In this document: in pieces, positions 46,705 through 55,890 of the stretch
Layout of the letters: every line of letters starts with the position of its first letter
Position numbering within the stretch: the first letter of the stretch is position 1
From: an uncultured Acetatifactor sp.
GTDB taxonomy: Bacteria; Bacillota; Clostridia; Lachnospirales; Lachnospiraceae
DNA length: 64,000 nt
NCBI GenBank assembly: GCA_934402315.1
Contig: CAKRTS010000019.1
Location: 9,107-73,106 of the forward strand
Reading direction: 5' to 3'
The notes under the pieces: model-generated
What the model saw: only the letters and a program-made list of their open reading frames with translations
What the model was told of the DNA's origin: nothing
Databases searched by the model: none
Position numbers and translations under genes: made by a program

Positions 46705-47973
46705 ATGACAGTAGAATTGATTTGTGTTGGAACGGAACTGTTACTTGGAAATATCGTCAACACCAACGCGGCGTATCTCGCCGAGCAGTGCGCAGGACTG
46801 GGACTTTCCTGCTACTTTCAGACAGTGGTGGGTGATAATGCGGAGCGGCTGGAGCTGGTGTTGCGGACGGCGATGCAGCGGTCGGATATCGTGATCCTCT
46901 CCGGGGGGCTCGGGCCTACGGAGGACGATCTGACGAAGGAGACAGCGGCGAAGGCCTGCGGCAGGAAGCTGGTTCTGCATGAGGCGTCAAAGGCGGCGAT
47001 CGAAGCCTTTTTCCACAAAAAGGGCGTAGAACCCACGGACAATAACTGGAAACAGGCCATGCTTCCGGAAGAAGGTATTGTTCTGGAGAATAAGAACGGC
47101 ACAGCGCCCGGTGTTATAATCGAGACGGACAATAACAGACTGATACTGCTTCCGGGGCCGCCCGGAGAGCTGAAACCGATGTTTGAGGAGAGTGTTGTCC
47201 CTTATCTTGCCGGGCTGAACGCAAAGGTGATCTGTTCCAAGACGGTCAAGATCTGCGGCGTCGGCGAGAGCAAGGCGGAGACCATGGTGAAGGATCTGAT
47301 CGACGGACAGACGAATCCGACCATTGCAACCTACGCGAAGACGGGCGAGGTACATATCAGGGTTACGGCGCAGGCAGAGGACAAGAAGGCGGCGACGAAG
47401 CTGCTTAAGCCCTATGTAAAGGAATTGAAAAACCGCTTCGGCAATTGTGTCTATACGACGGAGGAGGATATGACGCTGGAGAAGGCGGTCGTGGATCTCC
47501 TGCAGGCAAATGAGCTCACGCTGACCTGTGCGGAATCCTGCACGGGGGGTCTGCTTTCCGGCAGGATCATCAATGTCCCCGGTGTCTCCGAGACCTATAA
47601 GAGCGGCTATATCACTTACTCCAACAAAGCAAAGCGCAGGCTGCTCGGCGTGAAAAAGCCCACGCTGCAGAAGTATGGCGCTGTCAGCGAAAATGTGGCG
47701 GAAGAGATGGTACGGGGAGCGGCATCTACCGCGAAGGCGGACGTTGCGGTCGCCGTGACCGGTATCGCCGGGCCTGACGGGGGAACGGAGGAAAAGCCTG
47801 TCGGACTGGTCTATATCGCCTGCGGTGTCAAAGGAAAAGTTACTGTGAAAAAATACCAGTTCTCCGGCAATCGTGCCAAGGTGCGCGAGTCAGCAGTCTC
47901 CGCTGCACTTTCCCTTTTGCGGGAGTGCGTGCTGGAGTATTTCAGCAAAGTAACCTTCGGGAAGAAGGATTGA
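46705..47973 (+). CDS. cinA: CinA, competence/damage-inducible protein with NMN deamidase domain
   Basis: A 422-residue two-domain protein. The N-terminal MoCF-like domain (ICVGTELLLGNIVNTNAAYLAE, SGGLGPTEDDLTKE) is linked to ADP-ribose or pyrophosphatase activity. The C-terminal CinA domain from about residue 260 (LTCAESCTGGLLSGRI, VAVTGIAGPDGGTEEKPVGLVYIA) has NMN amidohydrolase activity in relatives. The adjacent recA is the classic neighbour, but here a 504-base region with inserted DNA and recA's own promoters separates them. Confidence 0.95.
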   Translation: MTVELICVGTELLLGNIVNTNAAYLAEQCAGLGLSCYFQTVVGDNAERLELVLRTAMQRSDIVILSGGLGPTEDDLTKETAAKACGRKLVLHEASKAAIEAFFHKKGVEPTDNNWKQAMLPEEGIVLENKNGTAPGVIIETDNNRLILLPGPPGELKPMFEESVVPYLAGLNAKVICSKTVKICGVGESKAETMVKDLIDGQTNPTIATYAKTGEVHIRVTAQAEDKKAATKLLKPYVKELKNRFGNCVYTTEEDMTLEKAVVDLLQANELTLTCAESCTGGLLSGRIINVPGVSETYKSGYITYSNKAKRRLLGVKKPTLQKYGAVSENVAEEMVRGAASTAKADVAVAVTGIAGPDGGTEEKPVGLVYIACGVKGKVTVKKYQFSGNRAKVRESAVSAALSLLRECVLEYFSKVTFGKKD

Positions 47974-47985
47974 AAAAAGGAGCAT

Positions 47986-48020
47986 TAAAGGGTATGCCTG
48001 CTTGGCAGGGGTGCCCTTTA
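47986..48020 (+). terminator. Hairpin downstream of cinA
   Basis: TAAAGGG (47986-47992) and CCCTTTA (48014-48020) with an inner GCCTG/CAGG pairing form a stable stem 12 bases beyond the cinA stop. It lacks a full T-run. Its right arm overlaps the left direct repeat of the inserted 138-bp element, so the insertion target may have been this hairpin. Confidence 0.55.
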
Positions 48021-48024
48021 GCGT

Positions 48025-48162
48025 TACTGTTCACTCCGTTCACAGCAACACGCTTCGCGATGCACACAAAATGCATTTTCAATGCATTTTGGCGCCTGCA
48101 AGTCTCGCAAAATTGCATTTCATGCAATTTTGACTTCGCGGAATATGGACTGTGAACAGTAA
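48025..48162 (+). mobile_element. 138-bp MITE-like element between cinA and recA
   Basis: Bounded by the direct repeat CCCTTTAGCGT (48014-48024 and 48163-48173). Its ends are inverted: GTTACTGTTCAC (48023-48034) against GTGAACAGTAAC (48152-48163). Inside are two hairpins, AAAATGCATT/AATGCATTTT and AAAATTGCAT/ATGCAATTTT, each with a TTC loop. No coding frame of note. The features are those of a non-autonomous insertion; a second full copy was not found in the window. Confidence 0.7.
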
Positions 48163-48203
48163 CCCTTTAGCGTATTTTGCGCAGATGGCTGGCGACAAAA
48201 TTC

Positions 48204-48232
48204 TTGCAGACAGGACAATTGTATGTTATACT
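48204..48232 (+). promoter_or_regulatory. Distal predicted promoter upstream of recA
   Basis: TTGCAG (48204-48209), 17 bases, TATACT (48227-48232). It would give a leader of about 240 bases before recA containing a CATGC/GCATG hairpin near 48282-48296. Confidence 0.5.
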
Positions 48233-48403
48233 ATATCCGTCTGATACTTCGTGAGATTCTGATACCTCATTTTACACGACATGCGTTCGGCATGATGTGT
48301 TCCGGCGTTTCGCCACAAGTTTCAGCAAAAAAGAAAAGAGACGGAGGTGATGGCCATTGAGGGAGTTTTAATGGACATAAAAACTGTTATCTTAAAGTTA
48401 TGA

Positions 48404-48457
48404 TTGACAAATACGAACAAATGTTTTATCCTTAGTTCAATGACAGAACATTTGTTC
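48404..48457 (+). promoter_or_regulatory. recA promoter with two LexA boxes
   Basis: TTGACA (48404-48409), 17-base spacer and TATCCT (48427-48432) form the promoter. A LexA-type box CGAACAAATGTTTT lies at 48414-48427 between -35 and -10, and a second perfect core GAACATTTGTTC lies at 48446-48457 near the transcription start. Both match the Gram-positive SOS consensus, so LexA control is very likely. Confidence 0.85.
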
Positions 48458-48477
48458 CTGATAAAAGGAGAACCCAG

Positions 48478-49563
48478 ATGGAAAAAGATGAAAAGCTGAA
48501 AGCATTGGATGCGGCGATAAGCCAGATTGAGAAGCAGTACGGAAAGGGTGCGGTCATGAAGCTCGGTGATCCTTCGGCGCAGATGAATGTCGAGACGATC
48601 CCTACGGGTGCGCTGAGTCTGGATATTGCGCTCGGGCTGGGAGGCATCCCCAAGGGGAGAATCGTGGAGATCTACGGACCGGAATCCAGTGGTAAGACGA
48701 CAGTTACGCTTCATATGATCGCGGAAGTCCAGAAGAGAGGCGGAATTGCCGGATTTATTGACGCAGAGCATGCGCTTGACCCGGTCTATGCGAAGAACAT
48801 AGGCGTGGATATTGATAATCTGTACATCTCGCAGCCAGACAACGGAGAACAGGCTCTGGAAATCACAGAGACAATGGTGCGCTCCGGGGCTGTGGATATT
48901 GTTGTGGTAGACTCCGTGGCGGCACTGGTTCCCAAGGCGGAGATCGACGGTGACATGGGAGACAGCCATGTCGGACTTCAGGCGCGTCTGATGTCACAGG
49001 CACTGCGTAAGCTGACTGCTGTAATCAGCAAATCAAACTGTACGGTGGTATTTATCAACCAGCTGCGTGAAAAGGTGGGAGTGATGTTCGGCAATCCCGA
49101 GACGACAACGGGAGGCCGTGCCCTGAAATTCTATGCATCCGTGCGTCTGGATGTGCGCCGTGTCGAGGCATTAAAGCAGGGCGGAGAGGTGATTGGTAAC
49201 CGTACCCGCGTGAAGGTCGTAAAGAATAAGATTGCGCCGCCTTTCAAGGAGGCAGAATTTGATATTATGTTCGGTGAGGGAATCTCCATGGTAGGTGACA
49301 TCCTTGACCTTGCGGCGGACCTCAACATCGTTGTGAAATCCGGTGCATGGTATGCCTATGAGGGAAATAAGATCGGGCAGGGACGTGAGAACGCAAAGCA
49401 GTATCTCAAGGAACATGAGGATGTCTGTGAGGAGATATCGAGGAAGGTGCGCGAGCATTACGGCTTTGATGGTGCCGGGAAGACGGACGGTGTTGCGGCA
49501 GCTGACAGCGCAGCCGAGGCATCAAAGACGGCAAAAAATAAAAAGGCAGATGCAACAGAATAA
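48478..49563 (+). CDS. recA: Recombinase RecA
   Basis: DNA strand-exchange ATPase and SOS co-protease. The 361-residue protein shows the P-loop GPESSGKTT (residues about 66-74), [22 protein letters not shown], the L1 and L2 regions ([40 protein letters not shown]) and a lysine/alanine-rich C-terminal tail. AAAGGAG precedes the ATG. It is followed after 9 bases by recX, its modulator. Confidence 0.98.
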   Translation: MEKDEKLKALDAAISQIEKQYGKGAVMKLGDPSAQMNVETIPTGALSLDIALGLGGIPKGRIVEIYGPESSGKTTVTLHMIAEVQKRGGIAGFIDAEHALDPVYAKNIGVDIDNLYISQPDNGEQALEITETMVRSGAVDIVVVDSVAALVPKAEIDGDMGDSHVGLQARLMSQALRKLTAVISKSNCTVVFINQLREKVGVMFGNPETTTGGRALKFYASVRLDVRRVEALKQGGEVIGNRTRVKVVKNKIAPPFKEAEFDIMFGEGISMVGDILDLAADLNIVVKSGAWYAYEGNKIGQGRENAKQYLKEHEDVCEEISRKVREHYGFDGAGKTDGVAAADSAAEASKTAKNKKADATE

Positions 49564-49572
49564 GGGGAAGAC

Positions 49573-50202
49573 ATGAAAGTAACCGGTGTTGAGGAACTGT
49601 CGAAATCCCGGAGCAAGGTTTTCATTGACGGAGAACTGGCATTTGTCCTGTACAGAGGAGAACTGCGCACCTATGGAATCAGAGAGGGCGCGGAACTGGA
49701 ACAGGCGGACTATGATGCCATCATGGGAGAGGTATTGCCAAAGCGCGCAAAGCTGCGCGCCATGAACCTGCTCACCAAGAGGGAATATACGGAGCAGCAG
49801 CTGCGAAGGAAACTGACGGACGGATTTTATCCGCCGGAAGTAATCGACGAGGCGCTCGCATATGTGGCCGGATTTCATTACACGGATGATCTGCGCTATG
49901 CCGTCACCTTTATCACGGATCATGAAGCGACAAGGAGCAGGAGACGGATCGAACAGGATCTGACCAGAAGAGGTATTGACAGAAGGACGCTGGAAGCGGC
50001 GTGGGCAGAGTGGGAGAGTGACGGCGGTACGCAGGACGAAGCAGCGATGATCCGTGCATTGCTCTCAAAGAAAAGATATGATCCCGAGCACGCTGATATA
50101 GCCGAAAAACGCAGGATTTATGCATTCCTTATGCGCAAGGGCTATTCTGCGGAGGCTGTCCGCAGAGCTCTGAGGACAGAAGAACTTGACACTTTTGCTT
50201 GA
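49573..50202 (+). CDS. recX: Regulatory protein RecX
   Basis: A 209-residue, mainly helical protein that binds the RecA filament and limits its activity. RecX three-helix repeats are visible (AMNLLTKREYTEQQLRRKLTDGFYPPEVIDEALAYV, then FITDHEATRSRRRIEQDLTRRGI, then YAFLMRKGYSAEAVRRAL). It is 9 bases behind recA and so shares SOS control. The promoter of rny overlaps its stop codon. Confidence 0.93.
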   Translation: MKVTGVEELSKSRSKVFIDGELAFVLYRGELRTYGIREGAELEQADYDAIMGEVLPKRAKLRAMNLLTKREYTEQQLRRKLTDGFYPPEVIDEALAYVAGFHYTDDLRYAVTFITDHEATRSRRRIEQDLTRRGIDRRTLEAAWAEWESDGGTQDEAAMIRALLSKKRYDPEHADIAEKRRIYAFLMRKGYSAEAVRRALRTEELDTFA

Positions 50203-50227
50203 CATTGTATTGGAATAAGTTTAAAAT
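50199..50227 (+). promoter_or_regulatory. Predicted promoter of rny
   Basis: TTGACA (50199-50204), 17 bases, TAAAAT (50222-50227). The -35 box overlaps the recX stop codon. Confidence 0.8.
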
Positions 50228-50289
50228 TTAACTGTTGTAGAATGCTTGTTTTGTACAATGAAAATCAAATAAAGGAGGTGCTCCTGTAG

Positions 50290-51843
50290 ATGTCGCCATT
50301 GATATGGGTTATTATCCTGATAGCGGCTATCGCTGTAACCGCAGTAGTGACCGGGGTGGTTGTTTCGACACTTCAGAAGAAGTCAACTGCTACAACGATA
50401 GGAAACGCAGAGGATAAGGCAAGGGAGATTATCGATGAAGCTCTCAAGACGGCTGAAGCAAAGAAGCGGGAATCGCTCCTTGAGGTAAAGGAAGAGTCCA
50501 TTCGTACCAAGAATGAGCTTGACAAAGAGATCAAGGAACGGCGTGCGGAAGCGCAGCGTTATGAGCGCAGGGTTCAGCAGAAGGAAGAGAACATCGATAA
50601 GAAAGCAGACGCCATTGAGAAGCGTGAAGCGAGCCTGTCAGCGAAGGAAGAATCTTTGAATCGGATGAAGGAAGAGGTTTCCAAGCTGAATGAGCAGCGC
50701 GTACAGGAACTGGAACGAATTTCCGGGTTGACCTCTGAACAAGCAAAAGACTACTTATTGAAAATTGTTGAAGATGAAGTAAAGCATGAAACGGCTGTGA
50801 TGATCAAGGAAATGGAGAGTCGCGCCAAAGAAGAAGCAGACAAAAAGGCGAAGGAATATGTAGTGAACGCAATCCAGAGATGCGCAGCAGACCACGTCTC
50901 TGAGACTACAATTTCCGTCGTACAGCTTCCGAACGATGAGATGAAGGGAAGAATTATCGGTAGAGAGGGTAGAAATATCCGTACCCTTGAAACGATGACG
51001 GGTGTTGATCTGATTATTGATGACACACCTGAGGCAGTTATTCTGTCGGGCTTTGATCCTATCCGTCGTGAGGTTGCGAGAATTGCGCTTGAGAAGCTGA
51101 TTGTGGATGGACGTATTCATCCCGCGAGAATCGAAGAGATGGTGGAAAAGGCGCAGAAGGAAGTCGAGATCATGATGAAGGAGGAAGGCGAAGCCGCAAC
51201 GCTGGAGGTTGGCGTTCACGGCATCCATCCCGAACTCGTCAGACTGCTGGGTAAGATGAAATTCAGAACCAGCTATGGTCAGAACGCACTGAAGCATTCC
51301 ATTGAAGTCGCTCAGTTGTCAGGTCTTCTGGCAGCAGAGATGGGACTTGATGTCAGACTTGCGAAGCGGGCAGGTCTGCTCCATGACATCGGCAAATCCG
51401 TGGATCATGAAATGGAAGGATCACATATTCAGCTGGGTGTGGAGCTTTGCAGAAAGTACAAGGAAAATTCCGTTGTCATCAATGCAGTAGAATCCCACCA
51501 CGGCGATGTGGAACCTACATCCCTGATTGCATGTATTGTACAAGCTGCTGATACAATATCCGCTGCAAGACCGGGGGCTAGAAGGGAGACGCTGGAAACC
51601 TATACTAGCAGATTAAAACAATTAGAAGAAATAACAAACAATTTCAAAGGTGTAGATAAATCTTTTGCTATTCAGGCAGGTCGTGAAGTTCGTGTTATGG
51701 TTGTGCCGGAACAGATCTCAGATGCCGATATGGTTCTGTTAGCACGCGATATTTCCAAGAAGATTGAAGCTGAAATGGAATATCCGGGACAGATCAAGGT
51801 AAATGTGATCCGTGAAAGCCGCGTGATTGATTACGCGAAATAA
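50290..51843 (+). CDS. rny: Ribonuclease Y
   Basis: Membrane-tethered endoribonuclease that starts mRNA decay. The 517-residue protein has an N-terminal helix (residues about 4-26), a long coiled coil (about 35-200, rich in Lys/Glu/Arg), a KH domain ([18 protein letters not shown]), an HD domain ([21 protein letters not shown]) and the typical C-terminal HD_assoc region ([25 protein letters not shown]). A very strong AAAGGAGGTG ribosome site precedes it. Its own promoter and terminator make it monocistronic. Confidence 0.97.
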   Translation: MSPLIWVIILIAAIAVTAVVTGVVVSTLQKKSTATTIGNAEDKAREIIDEALKTAEAKKRESLLEVKEESIRTKNELDKEIKERRAEAQRYERRVQQKEENIDKKADAIEKREASLSAKEESLNRMKEEVSKLNEQRVQELERISGLTSEQAKDYLLKIVEDEVKHETAVMIKEMESRAKEEADKKAKEYVVNAIQRCAADHVSETTISVVQLPNDEMKGRIIGREGRNIRTLETMTGVDLIIDDTPEAVILSGFDPIRREVARIALEKLIVDGRIHPARIEEMVEKAQKEVEIMMKEEGEAATLEVGVHGIHPELVRLLGKMKFRTSYGQNALKHSIEVAQLSGLLAAEMGLDVRLAKRAGLLHDIGKSVDHEMEGSHIQLGVELCRKYKENSVVINAVESHHGDVEPTSLIACIVQAADTISAARPGARRETLETYTSRLKQLEEITNNFKGVDKSFAIQAGREVRVMVVPEQISDADMVLLARDISKKIEAEMEYPGQIKVNVIRESRVIDYAK

Positions 51844-51887
51844 CCGTAAGAACAGTTTTGACTTGAAAATTTCATAAGAAAAGAAGA

Positions 51888-51918
51888 CCGTCGTACAGAA
51901 AATGTGCGGCGGTTTTTT
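51888..51918 (+). terminator. Terminator of rny
   Basis: CCGTCGTACA and TGTGCGGCGG pair (some G-U) around GAAAA and are followed by six T residues. Confidence 0.85.
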
Positions 51919-52015
51919 ATTTTCCTCTTGTGAAAAGGCGATGAATGTAGTATTATATTTCCAATGCCATGTATGATTGTATACAATAATTCAATGATAA
52001 TCTTAAGGAGGACAT

Positions 52016-53314
52016 ATGAAATTGTATCAGGAAATGAGTAAAGAGGAACTGTTGTCATTGAAGAGTCAGCTTGAGCTGCAGTATGAGGATGTAAAGGGAA
52101 AGGGGTTAAAGCTGGACATGTCCAGGGGAAAACCCGCTGTAGCACAGCTGGACATGGGGATGGACATTTTTGATGTCCTGAACTCCGAGAGCGACATGAA
52201 GAGTGCGGATGGGGTAGATACCAGGAACTACGGCGCACTGGACGGCATTCGCGAGGCGAAAGAGATAATGGCGGATATTATGGGAGTTTCTGCGGAGAAT
52301 GTCATCGTCTACGGAAATGCCAGCCTCTCAATCATGTATGATACTGTTTCGAGATCCATGACGCATGGTGTGATGGGAAGCACGCCGTGGTGCAAGCTGG
52401 ATAAGGTGAAGTTCTTATGTCCTGCCCCCGGATATGACAGACATTTTGCGATTACACAGCACTTTGGCATCGAAATGATTACCGTGCCGATGTCACCGGA
52501 AGGTCCGGACATGGATATGGTGGAGAAGCTTGTGGCGGAGGATGCAGCGATCAAGGGCATCTGGTGTGTGCCGAAATACTCCAATCCGCAGGGATACTCT
52601 TACTCGGATGAAACGGTGAGAAGGTTTGCACGGTTAAAGCCTGCAGCGGAGGATTTCCGTATCTTCTGGGACAATGCCTATGCGATCCATCATCTTTACG
52701 AGGACAGACAGGACGAGATACTGGATATTCTCGGAGAGTGTGAAAAGGCCGGAAACCCGGATATGGTATATGAATTCTGTTCCACGTCGAAAATTACCTT
52801 TGCAGGCTCCGGACTTGCGGCAATGGCGGCTTCAAAGGGAAACCTTGAGTACGCGAAAAAGTCCATGACGATACAGACGATCGGCTATGACAAGATCAAC
52901 CAGCTCCGTCATGTCCGCTTCTTTAAGGATTTTAAGGGCGTTCAGGAGCATATGAAAAAGCATGCAGCCTTGCTCAGACCAAAGTTTGAGGCGGTTCAGG
53001 AGGTTCTTGAGAGAGAACTGGGTGGTCTCGGAATCGGCACATGGACGAAGCCGAACGGCGGATATTTTATCTCGTTTGATGCGATGGAGGGCTGTGCGAA
53101 GGAGATCGTGGCAAAGTGTAAGGAAGCGGGCATGGTGCTGACCGGAGCTGGAGCGACTTATCCTTATGGCATAGATCCGAAGGACAGTAATATCCGTATT
53201 GCGCCCTCTTTCCCTTCTGCAGAGGAGATGGCAGTTGCGGCGGATTTGTTTGTGCTCTGTGTGAAGCTGGTAAGTGTCAATAAGCTGCTAGAGAATGCAA
53301 AGATTGAAAAATAA
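52016..53314 (+). CDS. PLP-dependent aminotransferase, aspartate aminotransferase type Ic-like
   Basis: A 432-residue fold-type I aminotransferase resembling the Asp_aminotransf family found in many Clostridia. Features are LDMSRGKPAVAQLDMG, YGALDGIREAKEIMADIMG, PAPGYDRHFAIT, WCVPKYSNPQGYSYSDE, FWDNAYAIHHLYEDR, and the PLP lysine in STSKITFAGSG. The conserved C-terminal arginine that binds the substrate carboxylate is in SNIRIAPSFP. The preferred amino donor cannot be read from the sequence. AAGGAGG lies 6 bases before the ATG. The stop codon sits in the loop of an 11-bp hairpin. Confidence 0.9.
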   Translation: MKLYQEMSKEELLSLKSQLELQYEDVKGKGLKLDMSRGKPAVAQLDMGMDIFDVLNSESDMKSADGVDTRNYGALDGIREAKEIMADIMGVSAENVIVYGNASLSIMYDTVSRSMTHGVMGSTPWCKLDKVKFLCPAPGYDRHFAITQHFGIEMITVPMSPEGPDMDMVEKLVAEDAAIKGIWCVPKYSNPQGYSYSDETVRRFARLKPAAEDFRIFWDNAYAIHHLYEDRQDEILDILGECEKAGNPDMVYEFCSTSKITFAGSGLAAMAASKGNLEYAKKSMTIQTIGYDKINQLRHVRFFKDFKGVQEHMKKHAALLRPKFEAVQEVLERELGGLGIGTWTKPNGGYFISFDAMEGCAKEIVAKCKEAGMVLTGAGATYPYGIDPKDSNIRIAPSFPSAEEMAVAADLFVLCVKLVSVNKLLENAKIEK

Positions 53315-53326
53315 AATTTTTCAATC
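53302..53326 (+). other. Hairpin containing the aminotransferase stop codon
   Basis: GATTGAAAAAT (53302-53312) and ATTTTTCAATC (53316-53326) form a perfect 11-bp stem with a 3-base loop; the TAA stop (53312-53314) lies at the tip. It could act as a weak terminator. Confidence 0.6.
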
Positions 53327-53327
53327 A

Positions 53328-53385
53328 CGAGATTTGTGTCTGCGCGCACTTGACACAAACTCGCTATGCGCAAAGAGCGCGCGCA
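53328..53385 (+). ncRNA. Possible H-type pseudoknot leader of the Nudix gene
   Basis: CGAGATTTGTGTC (53328-53340) pairs with GACACAAACTCG (53352-53363), one base bulged. The loop TGCGCGC (53341-53347) can pair with GCGCGCA (53379-53385) beyond the stem. A local GCGC/GCGC hairpin competes with the second pairing. It ends 15 bases before the Nudix start codon and could influence translation. Folding was done by eye. Confidence 0.4.
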
Positions 53386-53399
53386 GAAATGAGGAGATC

Positions 53400-53939
53400 A
53401 TGGAAGAATATAAGCGTTTGAAGCGTGAGCTGGTGGCGAAGGGTGCCATTATCGATTATTATCAGGATACTATGCTGATTCCGAACGGAAATACGGCAAA
53501 ATGGGATCTGATCGACCACAAGGGCGCGGCGGCAGTGGTTGCCGTTCGCAAGGATGGCAGGCTGCTGATGGTACGGCAGTACAGGAATGCGCTTGAGAGA
53601 GAGACTCTTGAGATTCCGGCAGGCGGTCTGAACGGCAGACAGGAGCCGACAGAGACAGCGGCAAGAAGGGAGCTGGAGGAGGAGACGGGGTATACCTGTG
53701 ACAAGCTTGAGCTTCTGAACTCCATCTATACTACCGTTGCTTTCTGTAACGAAAAGATCGATATTTATCTTGCAAGGGATCTGAAGCCGGGAAAGCAGCA
53801 TCTGGACGAGGATGAGTTCCTGAATGTTGAGGCGCATGATCTGGCGGAGCTGAAGCAGATGATATTTGACTGCAAAATCCAGGATTCCAAGACGATCTGC
53901 GGCATCCTGACTTATGCGGCGAAGCTGGAGGAGAAATAA
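53400..53939 (+). CDS. Nudix hydrolase, ADP-ribose pyrophosphatase type
   Basis: A 179-residue hydrolase with a complete Nudix box (GGLNGRQEPTETAARRELEEETGY, residues about 78-101) preceded by the EIPAG motif typical of ADP-ribose and ADP-sugar pyrophosphatases such as NudF. It probably recycles ADP-ribose to AMP and ribose phosphate. ATG 53400 is preceded by GAGGAG; the frame is open upstream through the pseudoknot region, which is taken as leader. Confidence 0.91.
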   Translation: MEEYKRLKRELVAKGAIIDYYQDTMLIPNGNTAKWDLIDHKGAAAVVAVRKDGRLLMVRQYRNALERETLEIPAGGLNGRQEPTETAARRELEEETGYTCDKLELLNSIYTTVAFCNEKIDIYLARDLKPGKQHLDEDEFLNVEAHDLAELKQMIFDCKIQDSKTICGILTYAAKLEEK

Positions 53940-54015
53940 ACCGGGCGGCATATTCGCAGGGACATTCCGCATACACATAAATGACTGCGGGAGCGGTCAG
54001 CGGGAGTGGTGTGGG

Positions 54016-54618
54016 ATGCAGATATATGCAGGTCGGGTGCATTTTGGAAAAAGGAATCTGATGCCGGTATTTTTCATCGGAATGGTGGCCGGCATTCTTA
54101 TCTTAAATTTAGGAAAGAGCACATTGCTGGAGGAAACGGGCTTGTTTGACGAGTACACGCTGTACGGGATGAAGAGCATGACTGTGGATCGCGGTGCTCT
54201 TTTTTGTTATGTCTTCCGGAAGCGGATACTGACGCTGTTAGTCATGGCGATTACGGCGACGACCTATCTCGGCTATGCTGCCTGTATCGGTGCAGCAGGG
54301 TGGTGCGGAATGGCGGCCGGAACCTTTCTCGGCGCGCTGACGATCCGCTACGGGATCAAGGGTGTGATTCTGGCGGTTGTGAGTGTGTTTCCGCAGATAC
54401 TTTTTTATCTGCCTGCGATCATTATGATGCTGGGATGGGGGGAGGAGATCTACAGGGCGATCTATTCAAAAGGCACCCTGCCGGACGGAACCGACAGGGT
54501 GTTCTGGATGAAGAAGCTGGGCAGGCTCGGGCTGATAGCGCTCATTACAGTGCTGGGCTGTATGATGGAGGGCTATGTGAATCCCGGGCTGCTGCTTGGA
54601 TATTTGAAGGAATTTTGA
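54016..54618 (+). CDS. spoIIM: SpoIIM-like membrane protein
   Basis: A 200-residue protein with about five helices and the SpoIIM/DUF95 pattern: FFIGMVAGILILNLGKS, then KRILTLLVMAITATTYLG, then GTFLGALTIRYGIKGVILAVVSVFPQILFYLPA. In Bacillus, SpoIIM joins SpoIID and SpoIIP in the engulfment complex during sporulation. ATG 54016 has GGGAGTGG upstream. The frame is open from inside the Nudix gene, but without a better start. It is convergent with the DAHP synthase gene, which ends 2 bases away. Confidence 0.83.
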   Translation: MQIYAGRVHFGKRNLMPVFFIGMVAGILILNLGKSTLLEETGLFDEYTLYGMKSMTVDRGALFCYVFRKRILTLLVMAITATTYLGYAACIGAAGWCGMAAGTFLGALTIRYGIKGVILAVVSVFPQILFYLPAIIMMLGWGEEIYRAIYSKGTLPDGTDRVFWMKKLGRLGLIALITVLGCMMEGYVNPGLLLGYLKEF

Positions 54619-54620
54619 AG

Positions 54621-55649
54621 TTATTCGTACTCGGCAATGTCGTAGATCAGCTTTTCGGAGTCCTCCCAGCCGAGACATGGATCGGTGATGGATTTGCCGT
54701 AGACACCGCCGCCTACCTTCTGGTTTCCTTCCTCAATGTAGCTCTCGATCATGACACCCTTGACAAGTTTATGGATGTCGGGGTTTAATTTTCTGCTGTG
54801 CATGACTTCCTTTGTGATACGGATCTGCTGCGCAAACTGTTTGCCGGAATTTGAATGGTTGGCATCAATGACGCAGGCAGGATTCTTCAGGTTCATTTTT
54901 CCGTACAGCTCCAGCAGAAGGTTCAGATCCTCATAGTGGTAGTTGGGGATATTGTTGCCGTGCTTGTTGGTCGCACCCCGGAGGACAGCATGGACAAGGT
55001 CATTTCCCGTGGTGTTGACCTCCCAGCCCCTGTAGATGAAGGAGTGGGGATGCTGCGCCGCATAGACGGAGTTCAGCATAACGGACAGGTCGCCGCTTGT
55101 CGGATTCTTCATGCCCGCTGCAACATCAAAACCGCTGACGGTGAGTCTATGCTGCTGATCCTCGACAGAGCGGGCACCGATTGCAACGTAGGAGAGGATG
55201 TCGGACACATAGCGCCAGTTTTCGGGGTAAAGCATTTCATCGGCGGCAGTCAGGCCTGTCTCGGCGATAGCGCGGATGTGCATCTTCCGCATTGCCATAA
55301 GACCGGCAAGAAAGTCGGGCTTCTTTTCGGGGTCGGGCTGATGGACAATGCCCTTGTAGCCCTCACCTGTGGTGCGGGGCTTGTTGGTATAGATTCTCGG
55401 AATCAGGATCAGCTTATCCTTTACCTGCTCATTGACACGCGCCAGACGGTTTACATAATCGCAGACGGAGTCCTCGTTGTCGGCGGAGCAGGGCCCGATA
55501 ATGACAAGGAATTTATTGCTTTTTCCGGTAAGCACATCACGAATTTCAGCATCCCGCGCTTCCTTTATGCGTGCAAGCTCCTCGGGAAGAGGGAGCATTT
55601 CACGAATTTCTGCGGGAGTCGGCAATTTCTTAACAAATTCAAAGCTCAT
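54621..55649 (-). CDS. aroF: 3-deoxy-7-phosphoheptulonate synthase, class I
   Basis: First enzyme of aromatic amino acid synthesis, joining PEP and erythrose 4-phosphate. The 342-residue AroF/G/H-type protein shows VIIGPCSADN, PRIYTNKPRTTGEGYKG, the GARSVEDQQHR motif, GNDLVHAVLRGA and VIDANHSNSGK. ATG 55649 is preceded by AAAGGAT. The frame extends to 55724 only because it runs into an inserted 210-bp element. Members are usually inhibited by Phe or Tyr, but which one applies cannot be told. The gene symbol denotes the class rather than the effector. Confidence 0.92.
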   Translation of the reverse strand: MSFEFVKKLPTPAEIREMLPLPEELARIKEARDAEIRDVLTGKSNKFLVIIGPCSADNEDSVCDYVNRLARVNEQVKDKLILIPRIYTNKPRTTGEGYKGIVHQPDPEKKPDFLAGLMAMRKMHIRAIAETGLTAADEMLYPENWRYVSDILSYVAIGARSVEDQQHRLTVSGFDVAAGMKNPTSGDLSVMLNSVYAAQHPHSFIYRGWEVNTTGNDLVHAVLRGATNKHGNNIPNYHYEDLNLLLELYGKMNLKNPACVIDANHSNSGKQFAQQIRITKEVMHSRKLNPDIHKLVKGVMIESYIEEGNQKVGGGVYGKSITDPCLGWEDSEKLIYDIAEYE

Positions 55650-55680
55650 TTCATTTGTGATCCTTTCTAAATCTTTGTAA

Positions 55681-55890
55681 CAGGTAATTGCAAAACTTGT
55701 GATTCTGAAAGTGACGTTGCACAAAATGCACAGACCACCGCAGGCACGCTCTCGCTACCTTCCGCTCGCAGCGGCGCGTAAGATGCTACAGTACAGCATC
55801 TAAACGCCGGCGGCTCCAGAGTGCGCTGCTTGTGGTCAGGTGCATCTTGTACAACTGGTTCCTTAAATTTGTAAGTTTTGTAATTCCCTG
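55681..55890 (+). mobile_element. 210-bp structured element, copy B (upstream of aroF)
   Basis: Same length and orientation as copy A at 41995-42204. It is flanked by the direct repeat TCTTTGTAA (55672-55680 and 55891-55899). Its ends CAGGTAATTGCAAAACTT and AAGTTTTGTAATTCCCTG are inverted, and the inner GTTGCACAAAATGCAC pairs with GTGCATCTTGTACAAC. The central hairpin has arms AGATGCT and AGCATCT around the loop ACAGTAC; the arm sequence differs entirely from copy A while pairing is kept. It ends about 30 bases upstream of the aroF start codon, again forming a large folded leader. Confidence 0.85.

Noticed and set aside
48350-48403. A 17-codon ORF just before the recA promoter
   Set aside because: GGAGGTG is too close to the ATG, the peptide is not recognised, and the stop abuts the -35 box. 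It could be a leader peptide, but the evidence is too thin.
55650-55724. N-terminal extension of DAHP synthase
   Set aside because: It runs into the second 210-bp element; ATG 55649 gives the normal family N-terminus.
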